From: Mycobacterium sp. IS-1496
GTDB lineage: Bacteria; Actinomycetota; Actinomycetes; Mycobacteriales; Mycobacteriaceae
Assembly: GCF_001499995.1 (NCBI RefSeq)
Contig: NZ_LQIU01000034.1
Coordinates: 1-64,000 of the forward strand
DNA length: 64,000 bases
Direction of reading: 5' to 3'
Position numbers and translations under genes: made by a program. Below the pieces are notes generated by a model. The model worked only from the letters and a program-made list of their open reading frames with translations. It was not told the DNA's origin and did not search any database. This document shows positions 8,761-17,073 of this stretch, in pieces (position 1 is the stretch's first letter; every line of letters starts with the position of its first letter).

Positions 8761-9015
8761 ATGGCGACCTGCGACACCTGCGGCAACCACTACGACAAGG
8801 CGTTCACCGTGACGTGGGCCGACGGACGCAGTGCGACGTTCGACAGCATCGAGTGCGCGGCGGTCCAGCTGGCGCCCGAATGCGCGCACTGCGGATGCCG
8901 GATCCTCGGGCACGGGATCGAGACGGAAGAGGCGATCTTCTGCTGTGCCCACTGCGCCCGCAAGGACACCAACGCCGACGTCAACGACCGCTACCCGGTT
9001 CCGGCGGGCGGCTGA
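8761..9015 (+). CDS. Small Cys-rich (metallothionein / zinc-ribbon-like) protein
   Basis: 84 residues with nine Cys: CDTC at 4-7, Cys32, then CAHCGC (41-46) and CCAHC (61-65), plus several His. The second half, CxHCxC...FCCxxCA, resembles the prokaryotic SmtA-type metallothionein core. The first half, CDTCGNHYDKAF, looks like a zinc-ribbon knuckle. It is probably a cytoplasmic zinc or copper binder or a small zinc-structured protein. The start ATG is preceded by GGGAGG with normal spacing. It is transcribed divergently from the hemerythrin gene, so the pair may share stress control. Confidence 0.75.
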   Translation: MATCDTCGNHYDKAFTVTWADGRSATFDSIECAAVQLAPECAHCGCRILGHGIETEEAIFCCAHCARKDTNADVNDRYPVPAGG

Positions 9016-9021
9016 GCACCG

Positions 9022-9687
9022 CTACCGCAGGATCGTCGTGACGATGCCTGCGAGATAGCCGAGCCGCGCGACCTCTGACGGCCGGAAGGCCGGTCCGCCC
9101 GGGCGGCCCAGCACCACCGCGGTGTGGTGGTCGCCGAGCGGCGCCGCCGCCAGCGTGGTGTCCATGTCGCGCCACACCTGCGGCACCCATTCGGCGGAGG
9201 CGTCGAGCGCCTCGGCATGCGCCAGCGGCAGCCAGGGCGCGCTCTCGGCCTGTGTTTCCGGGGCGCCATGGCTGCCGACGATGCGCTGCAGGCCGGAATC
9301 GGCGGTGCGCACGACCGTGCACCAGCCCACGCGCAGGACCCGCGGCGCCTCGTCGGCGAGCACCTGCAGCTTCTGCGCCCTGGGCGCCGCCGCGATGTGG
9401 TCGATCAACTCGAGTTCACGATGCGCTTCGAGCAGCCCGGTGTGGGGGCGGATGGTGTCGACGTAGACGCCGGTGAGACTTTCGGCCGCGGTGATCACCC
9501 GGTCGGGCATCGTCCCCGCGGGCAGGTCGACCACGAGATCGTCGATCGCGTAACCGGCCACTCGTTCGACCACGTCGAGCGACAGGATGTCCGCGCCCAC
9601 CGAGCCCAGAGCCACGGCGAGCGAGCCGAGCCGGCCGGGCCGGTCCTCGACCTGAACTCGCAGTAGATAGGAAGGCACGGCGACCAC
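9022..9687 (-). CDS. ACT-domain amino-acid-binding protein
   Basis: 221 residues. An N-terminal ACT domain (about 5-75: YLLRVQVEDRPGRLGSLAVAL, then SLDVVERVAGYAIDDLVVDLP) is followed by a GAF-like or unknown C-terminal half. It is likely a regulatory ligand-binding protein and no catalytic motif is seen. It corresponds to Rv3013, which also lies between ligA and gatC on the opposite strand. The start is GTG at 9687, and an in-frame GTG at 9678 is possible. Confidence 0.82.
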   Translation of the reverse strand: MVAVPSYLLRVQVEDRPGRLGSLAVALGSVGADILSLDVVERVAGYAIDDLVVDLPAGTMPDRVITAAESLTGVYVDTIRPHTGLLEAHRELELIDHIAAAPRAQKLQVLADEAPRVLRVGWCTVVRTADSGLQRIVGSHGAPETQAESAPWLPLAHAEALDASAEWVPQVWRDMDTTLAAAPLGDHHTAVVLGRPGGPAFRPSEVARLGYLAGIVTTILR

Positions 9688-9781
9688 TTTCGCATGGACC
9701 GCCCCGCGAAGCGACTTGCGAAACCGCGGTGCTCAGCGCCGCCGACCCGCGCCGCGTGGCCCCCGACTAGGCTTCGTGGTC

Positions 9782-10081
9782 GTGTCACAGATCTCCCGAG
9801 ACGAGGTGGCCCACCTGGCCCGACTGGCCCGCCTGGCGCTGAGCGATGATGAACTCGACAGCTTCGCCGGCCAGTTGGACGCCATCCTGGGCCACGTCAG
9901 CGCGATCCAGTCCGTCGACGTCACCGGTGTACGGCCGACCGGCAACCCGCTGACCGACGTCAACGTCATGCGCCCCGACATGGTGGTGCCCGGCCTCACC
10001 CAGGACCAGGCGCTCGACGCCGCACCGAAGGCCGTCGACGGACGCTTCGCCGTCCCGCGCATCCTGAGGGAGCCCGAATGA
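9782..10081 (+). CDS. gatC: Asp/Glu-tRNA amidotransferase subunit C
   Basis: 99 residues, the small subunit of GatCAB that clamps GatA to GatB. It shows the usual ISRDEVAHLARLARLALSDDE start and the central RPTGNPLTDVNVMRPD segment. The GTG start at 9782 is chosen because TAGGCT (9768-9773) lies eight bases before it and the upstream in-frame stretch is not conserved-looking. The stop overlaps the gatA start as ATGA (10078-10081). Corresponds to Rv3012c. Confidence 0.95.
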   Translation: MSQISRDEVAHLARLARLALSDDELDSFAGQLDAILGHVSAIQSVDVTGVRPTGNPLTDVNVMRPDMVVPGLTQDQALDAAPKAVDGRFAVPRILREPE

Positions 10082-11559
10082 GCGACCTCATCCGCGAGAA
10101 CGCCGCCACGCTGGCCGGGCGCATCGCCGCCAAGGAGATCTCGTCGACCGAACTCACCCGGGCGTGCCTGGACCAGATCGCCGACACCGACGAGCGTTAC
10201 CACGCGTTCCTGCACGTGGCCGCCGCCGAGGCGCTCGCCGAAGCCGCCCGCATCGACTCCGCGGTGGCCGCCGGTGAGCGTCTGCCGTCACCGCTGGCTG
10301 GGGTGCCGATCGCGCTCAAGGACGTGTTCACCACCACCGACATGCCGACGACCTGCGGGTCGAAGATCCTCGAGGGTTGGCGCTCTCCCTACGACGCCAC
10401 CGTCACGGTGCGGCTGCGCGCGGCGGGGCTGCCGATCCTCGGCAAGACCAACATGGACGAGTTCGCCATGGGCAGTTCGACCGAGAACTCCGCCTACGGG
10501 CCGACCCGCAACCCGTGGGACGTCGAGCGGGTGCCCGGCGGGTCCGGCGGCGGGAGCGCGGCGGCGCTGGCGGCGTTCCAGGCGCCGCTGGCCATCGGTA
10601 CCGACACCGGTGGCTCGATCCGTCAGCCTGCGGCGCTGACCGCCACCGTCGGGGTGAAGCCCACCTACGGCACCGTCTCGCGGTACGGGCTGATCGCCTG
10701 CGCGTCCTCGCTGGACCAGGGTGGGCCGTGTGCCCGCACGGTGCTCGACACCGCGCTGCTGCACCAGGTGATCGCGGGCCACGATCCCAGGGATTCCACC
10801 TCGGTGCCCGCCGAGGTACCGGACGTCGTCGCCGCCGCCCGTGCCGGTGCGTCCGGTGACCTGAGCGGTGTGCGGATCGGCGTGGTCAAGCAGTTGCGCG
10901 GCGAGGGTTATCAACCCGGTGTGCTGTCGTCGTTCACCGAGGCGGTCGAGCAACTCACCGCTCTCGGCGCCGACGTCACCGAGGTGGACTGCCCGAACTT
11001 CGACCATTCACTGGCGGCCTACTACCTGATCCTGCCGTCGGAGGTGTCGTCGAACCTCGCCCGCTTCGACGCGATGCGGTTCGGATTGCGCGCCGGCGAC
11101 GACGGGACCCGCAGCGCCGAAGAAGTGATGGCGCTGACCCGGGCCGCCGGCTTCGGTCCAGAAGTCAAGCGCCGCATCATGATCGGCACCTACGCGCTGT
11201 CGGCCGGCTATTACGACGCCTACTACAACCAGGCGCAGAAGGTCCGCACCCTGATCGCCGGTGACCTCGACGCGGCGTACGGACGTGTCGACGTGCTGGT
11301 GTCTCCGGCCACCCCGACGACCGCCTTCCCGATCGGGGAGAAGGTCGACGACCCGCTGGCGATGTACCTGTTCGACCTGTGCACCCTGCCGCTGAATCTG
11401 GCCGGGCACTGCGGGATGTCGGTGCCGTCGGGCCTGTCCCCGGACGACAACCTTCCGGTCGGCCTGCAGATCATGGCGCCCGCACTGGCCGACGACCGGT
11501 TGTACCGGGTGGGTGCGGCCTACGAGGCGGCCCGCGGCCCGCTGCCGACCGCGTTGTAG
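10078..11559 (+). CDS. gatA: Asp/Glu-tRNA amidotransferase subunit A
   Basis: 493 residues, amidase-signature enzyme. It releases ammonia from Gln for transamidation of Glu-tRNA(Gln) and, where used, Asp-tRNA(Asn). The Ser-cisSer-Lys triad is visible: Lys81 (in PIALKDVF), Ser156 (in GGSGGGSAAA) and Ser180 (in TDTGGSIRQPAA). Full family length. Translationally coupled to gatC. pfkA follows after 88 bases, as in M. tuberculosis (Rv3011c-Rv3010c). Confidence 0.97.
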   Translation: MSDLIRENAATLAGRIAAKEISSTELTRACLDQIADTDERYHAFLHVAAAEALAEAARIDSAVAAGERLPSPLAGVPIALKDVFTTTDMPTTCGSKILEGWRSPYDATVTVRLRAAGLPILGKTNMDEFAMGSSTENSAYGPTRNPWDVERVPGGSGGGSAAALAAFQAPLAIGTDTGGSIRQPAALTATVGVKPTYGTVSRYGLIACASSLDQGGPCARTVLDTALLHQVIAGHDPRDSTSVPAEVPDVVAAARAGASGDLSGVRIGVVKQLRGEGYQPGVLSSFTEAVEQLTALGADVTEVDCPNFDHSLAAYYLILPSEVSSNLARFDAMRFGLRAGDDGTRSAEEVMALTRAAGFGPEVKRRIMIGTYALSAGYYDAYYNQAQKVRTLIAGDLDAAYGRVDVLVSPATPTTAFPIGEKVDDPLAMYLFDLCTLPLNLAGHCGMSVPSGLSPDDNLPVGLQIMAPALADDRLYRVGAAYEAARGPLPTAL

Positions 11560-11647
11560 GCGCCGACCGCACGGTTGGTGGACGCCAACGTCGAGTCGAG
11601 CCGCGAACAACCGTGCGCTCGACGGGAGGCACGGGGAGAATGGAGCC

Positions 11648-12679
11648 ATGCGCATAGGAGTTCTCACCGGCGGCGGTGACTGTCCCGGCCTCAACGCGGT
11701 GATCCGGGCCGTGGTCCGCACCTGCGACGTCCGCTACGGCTCCTCGGTCGTGGGTTTCCAGGACGGCTGGCGCGGTCTGTTGGAGAACCGCCGGATCCAG
11801 TTGCGCAACGACGATCGCAACGACCGGCTGCTCGCCAAGGGCGGCACCATGCTGGGCACCGCGCGGGTGCATCCGGAGAAGCTGCGCGCCGGCCTCGACC
11901 AGATCAAGCAGACGCTCGACGACAACGGCATCGACGTGCTGATCCCGATCGGCGGTGAGGGCACCTTGACCGCCGCGCACTGGCTGTCCGAGGAGAACGT
12001 ACCGGTGGTCGGCGTGCCGAAGACCATCGACAACGACATCGATTGCACCGACGTCACTTTCGGGCACGACACCGCGTTGACTGTGGCCAGCGAGGCGATC
12101 GACCGGCTGCACTCCACCGCCGAATCGCATCAGCGGGTGATGCTGGTCGAGGTGATGGGCCGCCACGCCGGCTGGATCGCGCTGAACGCCGGTCTGGCCT
12201 CCGGCGCGCACATGACCCTGATCCCCGAACAGCCCTTCGACGTCGAAGAGGTGTGCCGGTTGGTCAAACAGCGGTTCGTCCGCGGGGATTCGCATTTCAT
12301 CTGTGTCGTTGCCGAGGGGGCCAAACCCGCCGAGGGCACCATGCAGTTACGGCAGGGCGGGATGGACGAATTCGGTCACGAGAAGTTCACCGGCGTGGCC
12401 CAGCAGTTGGCCATCGAGGTCGAGAAACGGGTCAACCGCGACGTCCGGGTGACGGTGCTCGGCCACGTCCAGCGCGGCGGGACTCCCACCCCCTTCGACC
12501 GGGTGCTGGCGACGCGCTTCGGCGTCAACGCCGCCGACGCCGCACACGCCGGTGAGTACGGGATGATGGTGTCGCTGCGCGGCCAGGAGATCGGCCGGGT
12601 GTCGTTGGCCGACGCGACACGTCACCTCAAGCTGGTGCCGCAGACCCGCTACGACGACGCCGCGGAGTTCTTCGGCTGA
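11648..12679 (+). CDS. pfkA: 6-phosphofructokinase
   Basis: 343 residues. It phosphorylates fructose 6-phosphate to the 1,6-bisphosphate in glycolysis. Motifs are GGGDCPGLNA (8-17), IGGEGTL (101-107), PKTIDNDI (124-131) with the catalytic Asp, MGRHAGWIA and GHVQRGG. Gly105 with Lys125 is the mixed signature of actinobacterial ATP-dependent group III enzymes, whereas PPi enzymes have Asp at the first site. The ATG at 11648 begins at the conserved MRIGVLTGGG, which decides the start. The 3' end overlaps the convergent cutinase gene by 31 bases. Confidence 0.96.
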   Translation: MRIGVLTGGGDCPGLNAVIRAVVRTCDVRYGSSVVGFQDGWRGLLENRRIQLRNDDRNDRLLAKGGTMLGTARVHPEKLRAGLDQIKQTLDDNGIDVLIPIGGEGTLTAAHWLSEENVPVVGVPKTIDNDIDCTDVTFGHDTALTVASEAIDRLHSTAESHQRVMLVEVMGRHAGWIALNAGLASGAHMTLIPEQPFDVEEVCRLVKQRFVRGDSHFICVVAEGAKPAEGTMQLRQGGMDEFGHEKFTGVAQQLAIEVEKRVNRDVRVTVLGHVQRGGTPTPFDRVLATRFGVNAADAAHAGEYGMMVSLRGQEIGRVSLADATRHLKLVPQTRYDDAAEFFG

Positions 12680-13374
12680 GCCTCGATGTCGCCGAGTCGG
12701 TCGGCGGCGAAGGTGGCGGCCTGGTCGATCATGCCGTTGGCACCGTATTGACTGTGCGCGAACAGGTTTGCGCCGTCCGAGGCGCAGACCGGGTCGTCGG
12801 GGATGCACTGGCTGAGCGTCTTGTCCGCATACAGCGAGCCGATCGTGATGGGCGGTGCGCTGATCGCGTCGAGGAACCGGGTCGACGGCGTGCCGAACAG
12901 GACGACGGCGGCGACGTGGTCGGCGATCTCGGGAGCCATCGGCCCCGTGATGCCGGCCGGGGGGATGTACCCGGACGGAGTCTGGTCTGCCGTCACATAA
13001 CCCATGACCGCCGCGCCCTGGGAGTACCCGCCGAGCACCATCTCGGTGTCGGGGCAGGTGGCCACGATGTCGCGGATGCGGTTGCTGGTGTCGACGACCC
13101 CGTCGGCGGCGCGCGGCCAGTCCGGGCTCGCCGGATAGGCCACCGGGTAGACCCGCACCGACCTGCCGCCCAACTGTGCCTGCAACGCGTCGACGAATTC
13201 CTGACCGGCCCACCCCACGCCGGGCGCCTCGGTGGTGCCGCGCGCGAAGATGACCTCGACGTCCGGGCACGCTTCGGCGCCCGCGGCGGGCGTGCCGAGG
13301 GCCCCGACGGCCAGCGTGGCCGACCCCACCGCCGCTGCGGCGATCATGCTGCTCCAGACCCGACTGATCTTCAT
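12649..13374 (-). CDS. Secreted cutinase-family serine esterase
   Basis: 241 residues. An N-terminal signal peptide (about 1-33, ending PAAGA-EA) is followed by a cutinase fold. The catalytic triad is readable: Ser118 in GGYSQGAAV, Asp194 in IPDDPVC, His207 in FAHSQY. Paired Cys at 36/107 and 190/197 match the two disulfides of the family. It is likely a cell-envelope or secreted lipase/esterase of the mycobacterial Cfp21/Culp group. It overlaps pfkA tail to tail. A candidate -10 TAAAGT lies at 13412-13407 on the minus strand. Confidence 0.9.
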   Translation of the reverse strand: MKISRVWSSMIAAAAVGSATLAVGALGTPAAGAEACPDVEVIFARGTTEAPGVGWAGQEFVDALQAQLGGRSVRVYPVAYPASPDWPRAADGVVDTSNRIRDIVATCPDTEMVLGGYSQGAAVMGYVTADQTPSGYIPPAGITGPMAPEIADHVAAVVLFGTPSTRFLDAISAPPITIGSLYADKTLSQCIPDDPVCASDGANLFAHSQYGANGMIDQAATFAADRLGDIEAQPKNSAASS

Positions 13375-13547
13375 CCCCTGACCCCGATCCGTTGATCTTG
13401 ATCGACACTTTAGCCCCCCTTATTAACCGATGCGACCAGGCGTCATCGCCCCGAGGTGGGGGCTTCGTCACCCCGCACACCGCGGTGTTGTCCGCGTCGC
13501 TTCCGGGGATGGTCGAGGTCCGGGAGGCCACAACTAGGATCGGGGCC

Positions 13548-15053
13548 ATGACGGTGACATCGGCGGCAGAACTGCTCGACTACGACGACGTGGTGGCCCG
13601 CTTCGAACCGGTGATGGGCATGGAGGTGCACGTCGAGCTCTCGACGGCGACCAAGATGTTCTGCGGCTGCGCCAACGCCTTCGGCGCCGAACCCAACACC
13701 CAGGTGTGCCCCGTCTGCCTCGGCCTGCCCGGGTCGCTGCCCGTGCTCAACCAGCAGGCCGTCGAGTCGGCGATCCGGATCGGCTTGGCGCTGAACTGCG
13801 AGATCGTGCCGTGGTGCCGGTTCGCGCGGAAGAACTACTTCTATCCCGACCAGCCGAAGAACTATCAGATCTCGCAGTACGACGAGCCGATCGCGATCAA
13901 CGGGTATCTCGACGTCCCCCTCGACGACGGCAGCACGTGGCGCGTGGAGATCGAACGTGCGCACATGGAGGAGGACACCGGCAAGCTGACCCACCTGGGC
14001 AGCGACACCGGCCGCATCGCCGGGGCGACGAACTCGCTGGCCGACTACAACCGGGCCGGGGTGCCCCTGATCGAGATCGTCACCAGGCCGATCGAGGGTG
14101 CGGGCGCCCGGGCGCCGGAGATCGCCCGCGCCTACGTGACCGCACTGCGCGATCTGCTGCGGGCGCTCGACGTGTCCGACGTTCGGATGGACCAGGGGTC
14201 GATGCGCTGCGATGCGAACGTGTCGCTCAAACCGATCGGGCAGGCCGAGTTCGGCACGCGGACCGAGACGAAGAACGTCAACTCGCTCAAAAGCGTCGAG
14301 GTGGCGGTGCGATACGAGATGCGCCGTCAGGCAGCGGTTCTGACCGCGGGTGGCCAGGTGCACCAGGAGACTCGGCACTTCCATGAGGACGGGTACACCT
14401 CGCCGGGTCGCAGCAAGGAGACCGCCGAGGACTACCGCTACTTCCCCGAACCGGATCTCGAACCGGTCGCCCCGGACGCCGAGGTCGTCGAGCGCCTGCG
14501 CCAGAGCCTGCCCGAGCTGCCGTGGCTGCGCCGCAACCGGATTCAGCAGGAGTGGGGTATCTCCGACGAGGTGATGCGCGACCTGGTCAACAACGGTGCG
14601 ATCGACCTCGTCGCCGCGACCGTCGAGCAGGGCGCCTCCAGCGAGTCCGCCCGCGCCTGGTGGGGCAACTTCCTGGTGCAGAAGGCCAACGAATCGGGGG
14701 TGGAACTCGACGCGCTGCCGATCAGCCCGGCGCAGGTGGCCGCGGTGGTGAAGCTGGTCGACGACGGGAAGCTCTCGAACAAGCTGGCCCGTCAGGTCGT
14801 CGAGGGCGTGCTCGCCGGCGAGGGGGAGCCCGCGCAGGTGATGGCCGACCGCGGGTTGGAGGTGGTCCGCGACGATTCGGCGCTGCAGGCCGCCGTCGAC
14901 GAGGCGCTGGCCGCCAATCCCGGCATCGTCGAGAAGATTCGCGGCGGCAAGGTGCAGGCGGCGGGCGCGATCGTCGGCGCGGTGATGAAGGCCACCAAGG
15001 GTCAGGCCGACGCGGCGCGCGTGCGGGAGCTGGTTCTGGCCGCGTGTAGTTAG
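13548..15053 (+). CDS. gatB: Asp/Glu-tRNA amidotransferase subunit B
   Basis: 501 residues, the tRNA-binding kinase subunit of GatCAB, which activates misacylated Glu-tRNA(Gln) for amidation. It starts MTVTSAAELLDYDDVV, then the conserved VMGMEVHVELSTATKMFCGC, a Zn-type Cys set (CGCAN...CPVCLG), the NYFYPDQPKNYQISQYDEPI core and a C-terminal YqeY-like tail. The ATG at 13548 has TAGGAT (13535-13540) seven bases upstream, so it is probably leaderless. It is separated from gatCA-pfkA by the cutinase gene, so the complex is made from two transcripts. Corresponds to Rv3009c. Confidence 0.97.
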   Translation: MTVTSAAELLDYDDVVARFEPVMGMEVHVELSTATKMFCGCANAFGAEPNTQVCPVCLGLPGSLPVLNQQAVESAIRIGLALNCEIVPWCRFARKNYFYPDQPKNYQISQYDEPIAINGYLDVPLDDGSTWRVEIERAHMEEDTGKLTHLGSDTGRIAGATNSLADYNRAGVPLIEIVTRPIEGAGARAPEIARAYVTALRDLLRALDVSDVRMDQGSMRCDANVSLKPIGQAEFGTRTETKNVNSLKSVEVAVRYEMRRQAAVLTAGGQVHQETRHFHEDGYTSPGRSKETAEDYRYFPEPDLEPVAPDAEVVERLRQSLPELPWLRRNRIQQEWGISDEVMRDLVNNGAIDLVAATVEQGASSESARAWWGNFLVQKANESGVELDALPISPAQVAAVVKLVDDGKLSNKLARQVVEGVLAGEGEPAQVMADRGLEVVRDDSALQAAVDEALAANPGIVEKIRGGKVQAAGAIVGAVMKATKGQADAARVRELVLAACS

Positions 15054-15057
15054 TCGT

Positions 15058-16266
15058 TCACATCCGGTGCCGCAGCCGGATCCCGTTGAACCGCGCCCAC
15101 ATCTGGGCGATGCGTTGCTCCGGGGTGACGGTGGCGGTGTCCGGCGGTAGGGCGTCTGTCAGCTCGGCTGTGGCCACCCGCCGGGTGCGCAGCACGGCGG
15201 GCCGGCCTGCGAGCATGTGCCGGTAGGTGACGTTGCCTCGGCTGAATCCCTGGGTGTCTAGCCAGTTGTGGCAGCCCGGGTCCTCACGGGCCAGCACGAT
15301 GCGGATCAGCCCGTCGCCGTCGGTCACCGTCCTGCTCGGGGTGTAGCTCACCGGGCGGTACAGGTAGTCCATGCTGTTGAAGAACACGCCCATGTTGGTG
15401 AACGTCCAGAGTCCGTCGTGCGCTTCGAATTCGATGATCAGCGCCTCGTCGTCGGCGAGTTCCCAGTACATGTTCGCCGCCGCGCGGCCGCGCTTGTCGT
15501 CGCCGGTGGTGGGGTCGACGGACGGGAAGCAGTTGGGGTGGGCGGCGTCGACGCCGCCGTGGGTGAACGGGTACTCCGGCCAGTCGCCCATCACGCCGGT
15601 GACGAAATCTCCGGCCCAGTCGATGGCCGCCACCATCTCGGCGGGCGTGGGCACCGGCCGTGGTGAGGCCATGTCGACCCGTTCGATGCGCAGTTCGGCC
15701 GGCCGTTCGTCCCACCGGTCGAATCCCTGGCGGATGAACACCTTCCGGGAGCCGGGCGTGGTCGGCAGCCAGTTCGGTCCACGCTCCGGCCCGCCGATGT
15801 AGAGCTCGAAGTCGCCGCCGGGACCCGTCGTGAGGGCGTGGCCGGACAGGTTGGCCTCGGGGACGTCACCGAACGGCTCGTGCAGCACCCCGGGTCCCGA
15901 ACCCCGCGGGCCCTGCACGGTGATGTTGAGAAACGGTGCGTCACCGCGGTTGCCGGTGATGCGGTAGGTGGTCGCACCGTCGATCCAGGCCTGGTGGTAG
16001 GTGAAGTCCGCGCAGTCGCCGCCCAGTTTGCGCAACGGGGTGCTGAAGGCGTGCATGACCGGATACCGGGTGTCGGCGGTCTCGAGCGCCAGGTCGAACG
16101 CCTGCCCCAGGTTCTGGGTGAGGAACCGCAGCGCGTCGACACGCTGCGCCCCCGACGTGGCGTTGTGGTCCTTGAAGGCCTGCGCGCCCGCGGCCTCGAG
16201 CCGGTCGCAGAACGTCGCCCAGGCCGCGTTCAGTGCCGCGTCGTCGGGACCGTCGCCGAAAGCCAT
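15058..16266 (-). CDS. DUF1214 domain protein
   Basis: 402 residues, soluble, no signal peptide. The C-terminal part carries the DUF1214 pattern (WTFTNMGVFFNSMDYLYRP...DGLIRIVLAREDPGCHNWLDTQGF). Proteins of this kind often sit with sulfotransferases and lipid or steroid catabolic genes in mycobacteria, and activity is unknown. The start ATG at 16266 overlaps the upstream TIM-barrel stop as ATGA. It is the last gene of the four-gene minus operon 19388-15058. Confidence 0.8.
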   Translation of the reverse strand: MAFGDGPDDAALNAAWATFCDRLEAAGAQAFKDHNATSGAQRVDALRFLTQNLGQAFDLALETADTRYPVMHAFSTPLRKLGGDCADFTYHQAWIDGATTYRITGNRGDAPFLNITVQGPRGSGPGVLHEPFGDVPEANLSGHALTTGPGGDFELYIGGPERGPNWLPTTPGSRKVFIRQGFDRWDERPAELRIERVDMASPRPVPTPAEMVAAIDWAGDFVTGVMGDWPEYPFTHGGVDAAHPNCFPSVDPTTGDDKRGRAAANMYWELADDEALIIEFEAHDGLWTFTNMGVFFNSMDYLYRPVSYTPSRTVTDGDGLIRIVLAREDPGCHNWLDTQGFSRGNVTYRHMLAGRPAVLRTRRVATAELTDALPPDTATVTPEQRIAQMWARFNGIRLRHRM

Positions 16267-17069
16267 CACGCGCCCAATCGGTCGAGCAGTGCCCCGATGT
16301 GGGCACACGCCCGCCGGGCCGCGGCCGCGCGGCCCTCCGCCTCGATCCGCGGGCCGATGAGTTCGATGTCGAATCCGTGTGCGTACCCGCCGGCGAGCAC
16401 CTGGTTCACGAACGGCTCGACCGGGATCACCCCGTCGCCGGGTACCGCCCTGGCGGGCAGCGAGCGGTCACCGAGCACGTAGTCGCTCAGCTGGACGAGT
16501 TCCGTGCGGGGCAGTGCGCGGTCGACCAGCTCGGTTACTTCCGCTTCGGCCCAGCAGTGGAACAGGTCGATGCAGATCCCGACGTCGGCCATCTCGGCGA
16601 GCGTGATGGTGTCGCGCAGCGAGTGGGCGATGTGGAGGTCGGCATAGAGGCTCGACGCGTTCTCGATCGCCAGCGCCACACCGGCTTCGCGCGCGCGCTC
16701 CACGCAGGGCGCCACGGCCGCGCAGAATTGGTCGGCGGCGTGCCGCCATGACATCGGCCCCCGCCCGCCGGTGAGCATGTAGATCATGCGCGTCCCCAGC
16801 CCGGCCGCGGCGTCGACGAGCCTGTCGAGTGCATCCCGGGCGGCACGGGTCTGCTCGCTCGTGGCGGGGATCCGGCCCGCGCCGAACAGGTGGTAGACGG
16901 CGTCGATCCGGTACCCGTGCCTCGTGAGCAGCGGGGTCAGCGCGGGGTCCGACAGCTGCGTGTCGATGAGGCTCAATCGTGTCAGGCCCAATGCGCGCCA
17001 ATGGTTGTCGAGTTCGGCGAGGGAATCGCCGTGGAACGTGACGCTGTGCACCGACAACCGGTCGTGCAT
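16266..17069 (-). CDS. Sugar phosphate isomerase/epimerase-like TIM-barrel protein
   Basis: 267 residues of the xylose-isomerase-like TIM-barrel (AP endonuclease 2) family. Likely metal ligands are Glu in VALAIENAS, Asp and His in CIDLFHCW, and a late Glu in GFDIELIGPR. Family members isomerise or epimerise sugars or cleave dehydroshikimate-like compounds, and the substrate here is unknown. The ATG at 17069 is four bases after the sulfotransferase stop, which rules out the longer upstream in-frame start. It is coupled to the DUF1214 gene. Confidence 0.78.
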   Translation of the reverse strand: MHDRLSVHSVTFHGDSLAELDNHWRALGLTRLSLIDTQLSDPALTPLLTRHGYRIDAVYHLFGAGRIPATSEQTRAARDALDRLVDAAAGLGTRMIYMLTGGRGPMSWRHAADQFCAAVAPCVERAREAGVALAIENASSLYADLHIAHSLRDTITLAEMADVGICIDLFHCWAEAEVTELVDRALPRTELVQLSDYVLGDRSLPARAVPGDGVIPVEPFVNQVLAGGYAHGFDIELIGPRIEAEGRAAAARRACAHIGALLDRLGA

Positions 17070-17073
17070 CGAC

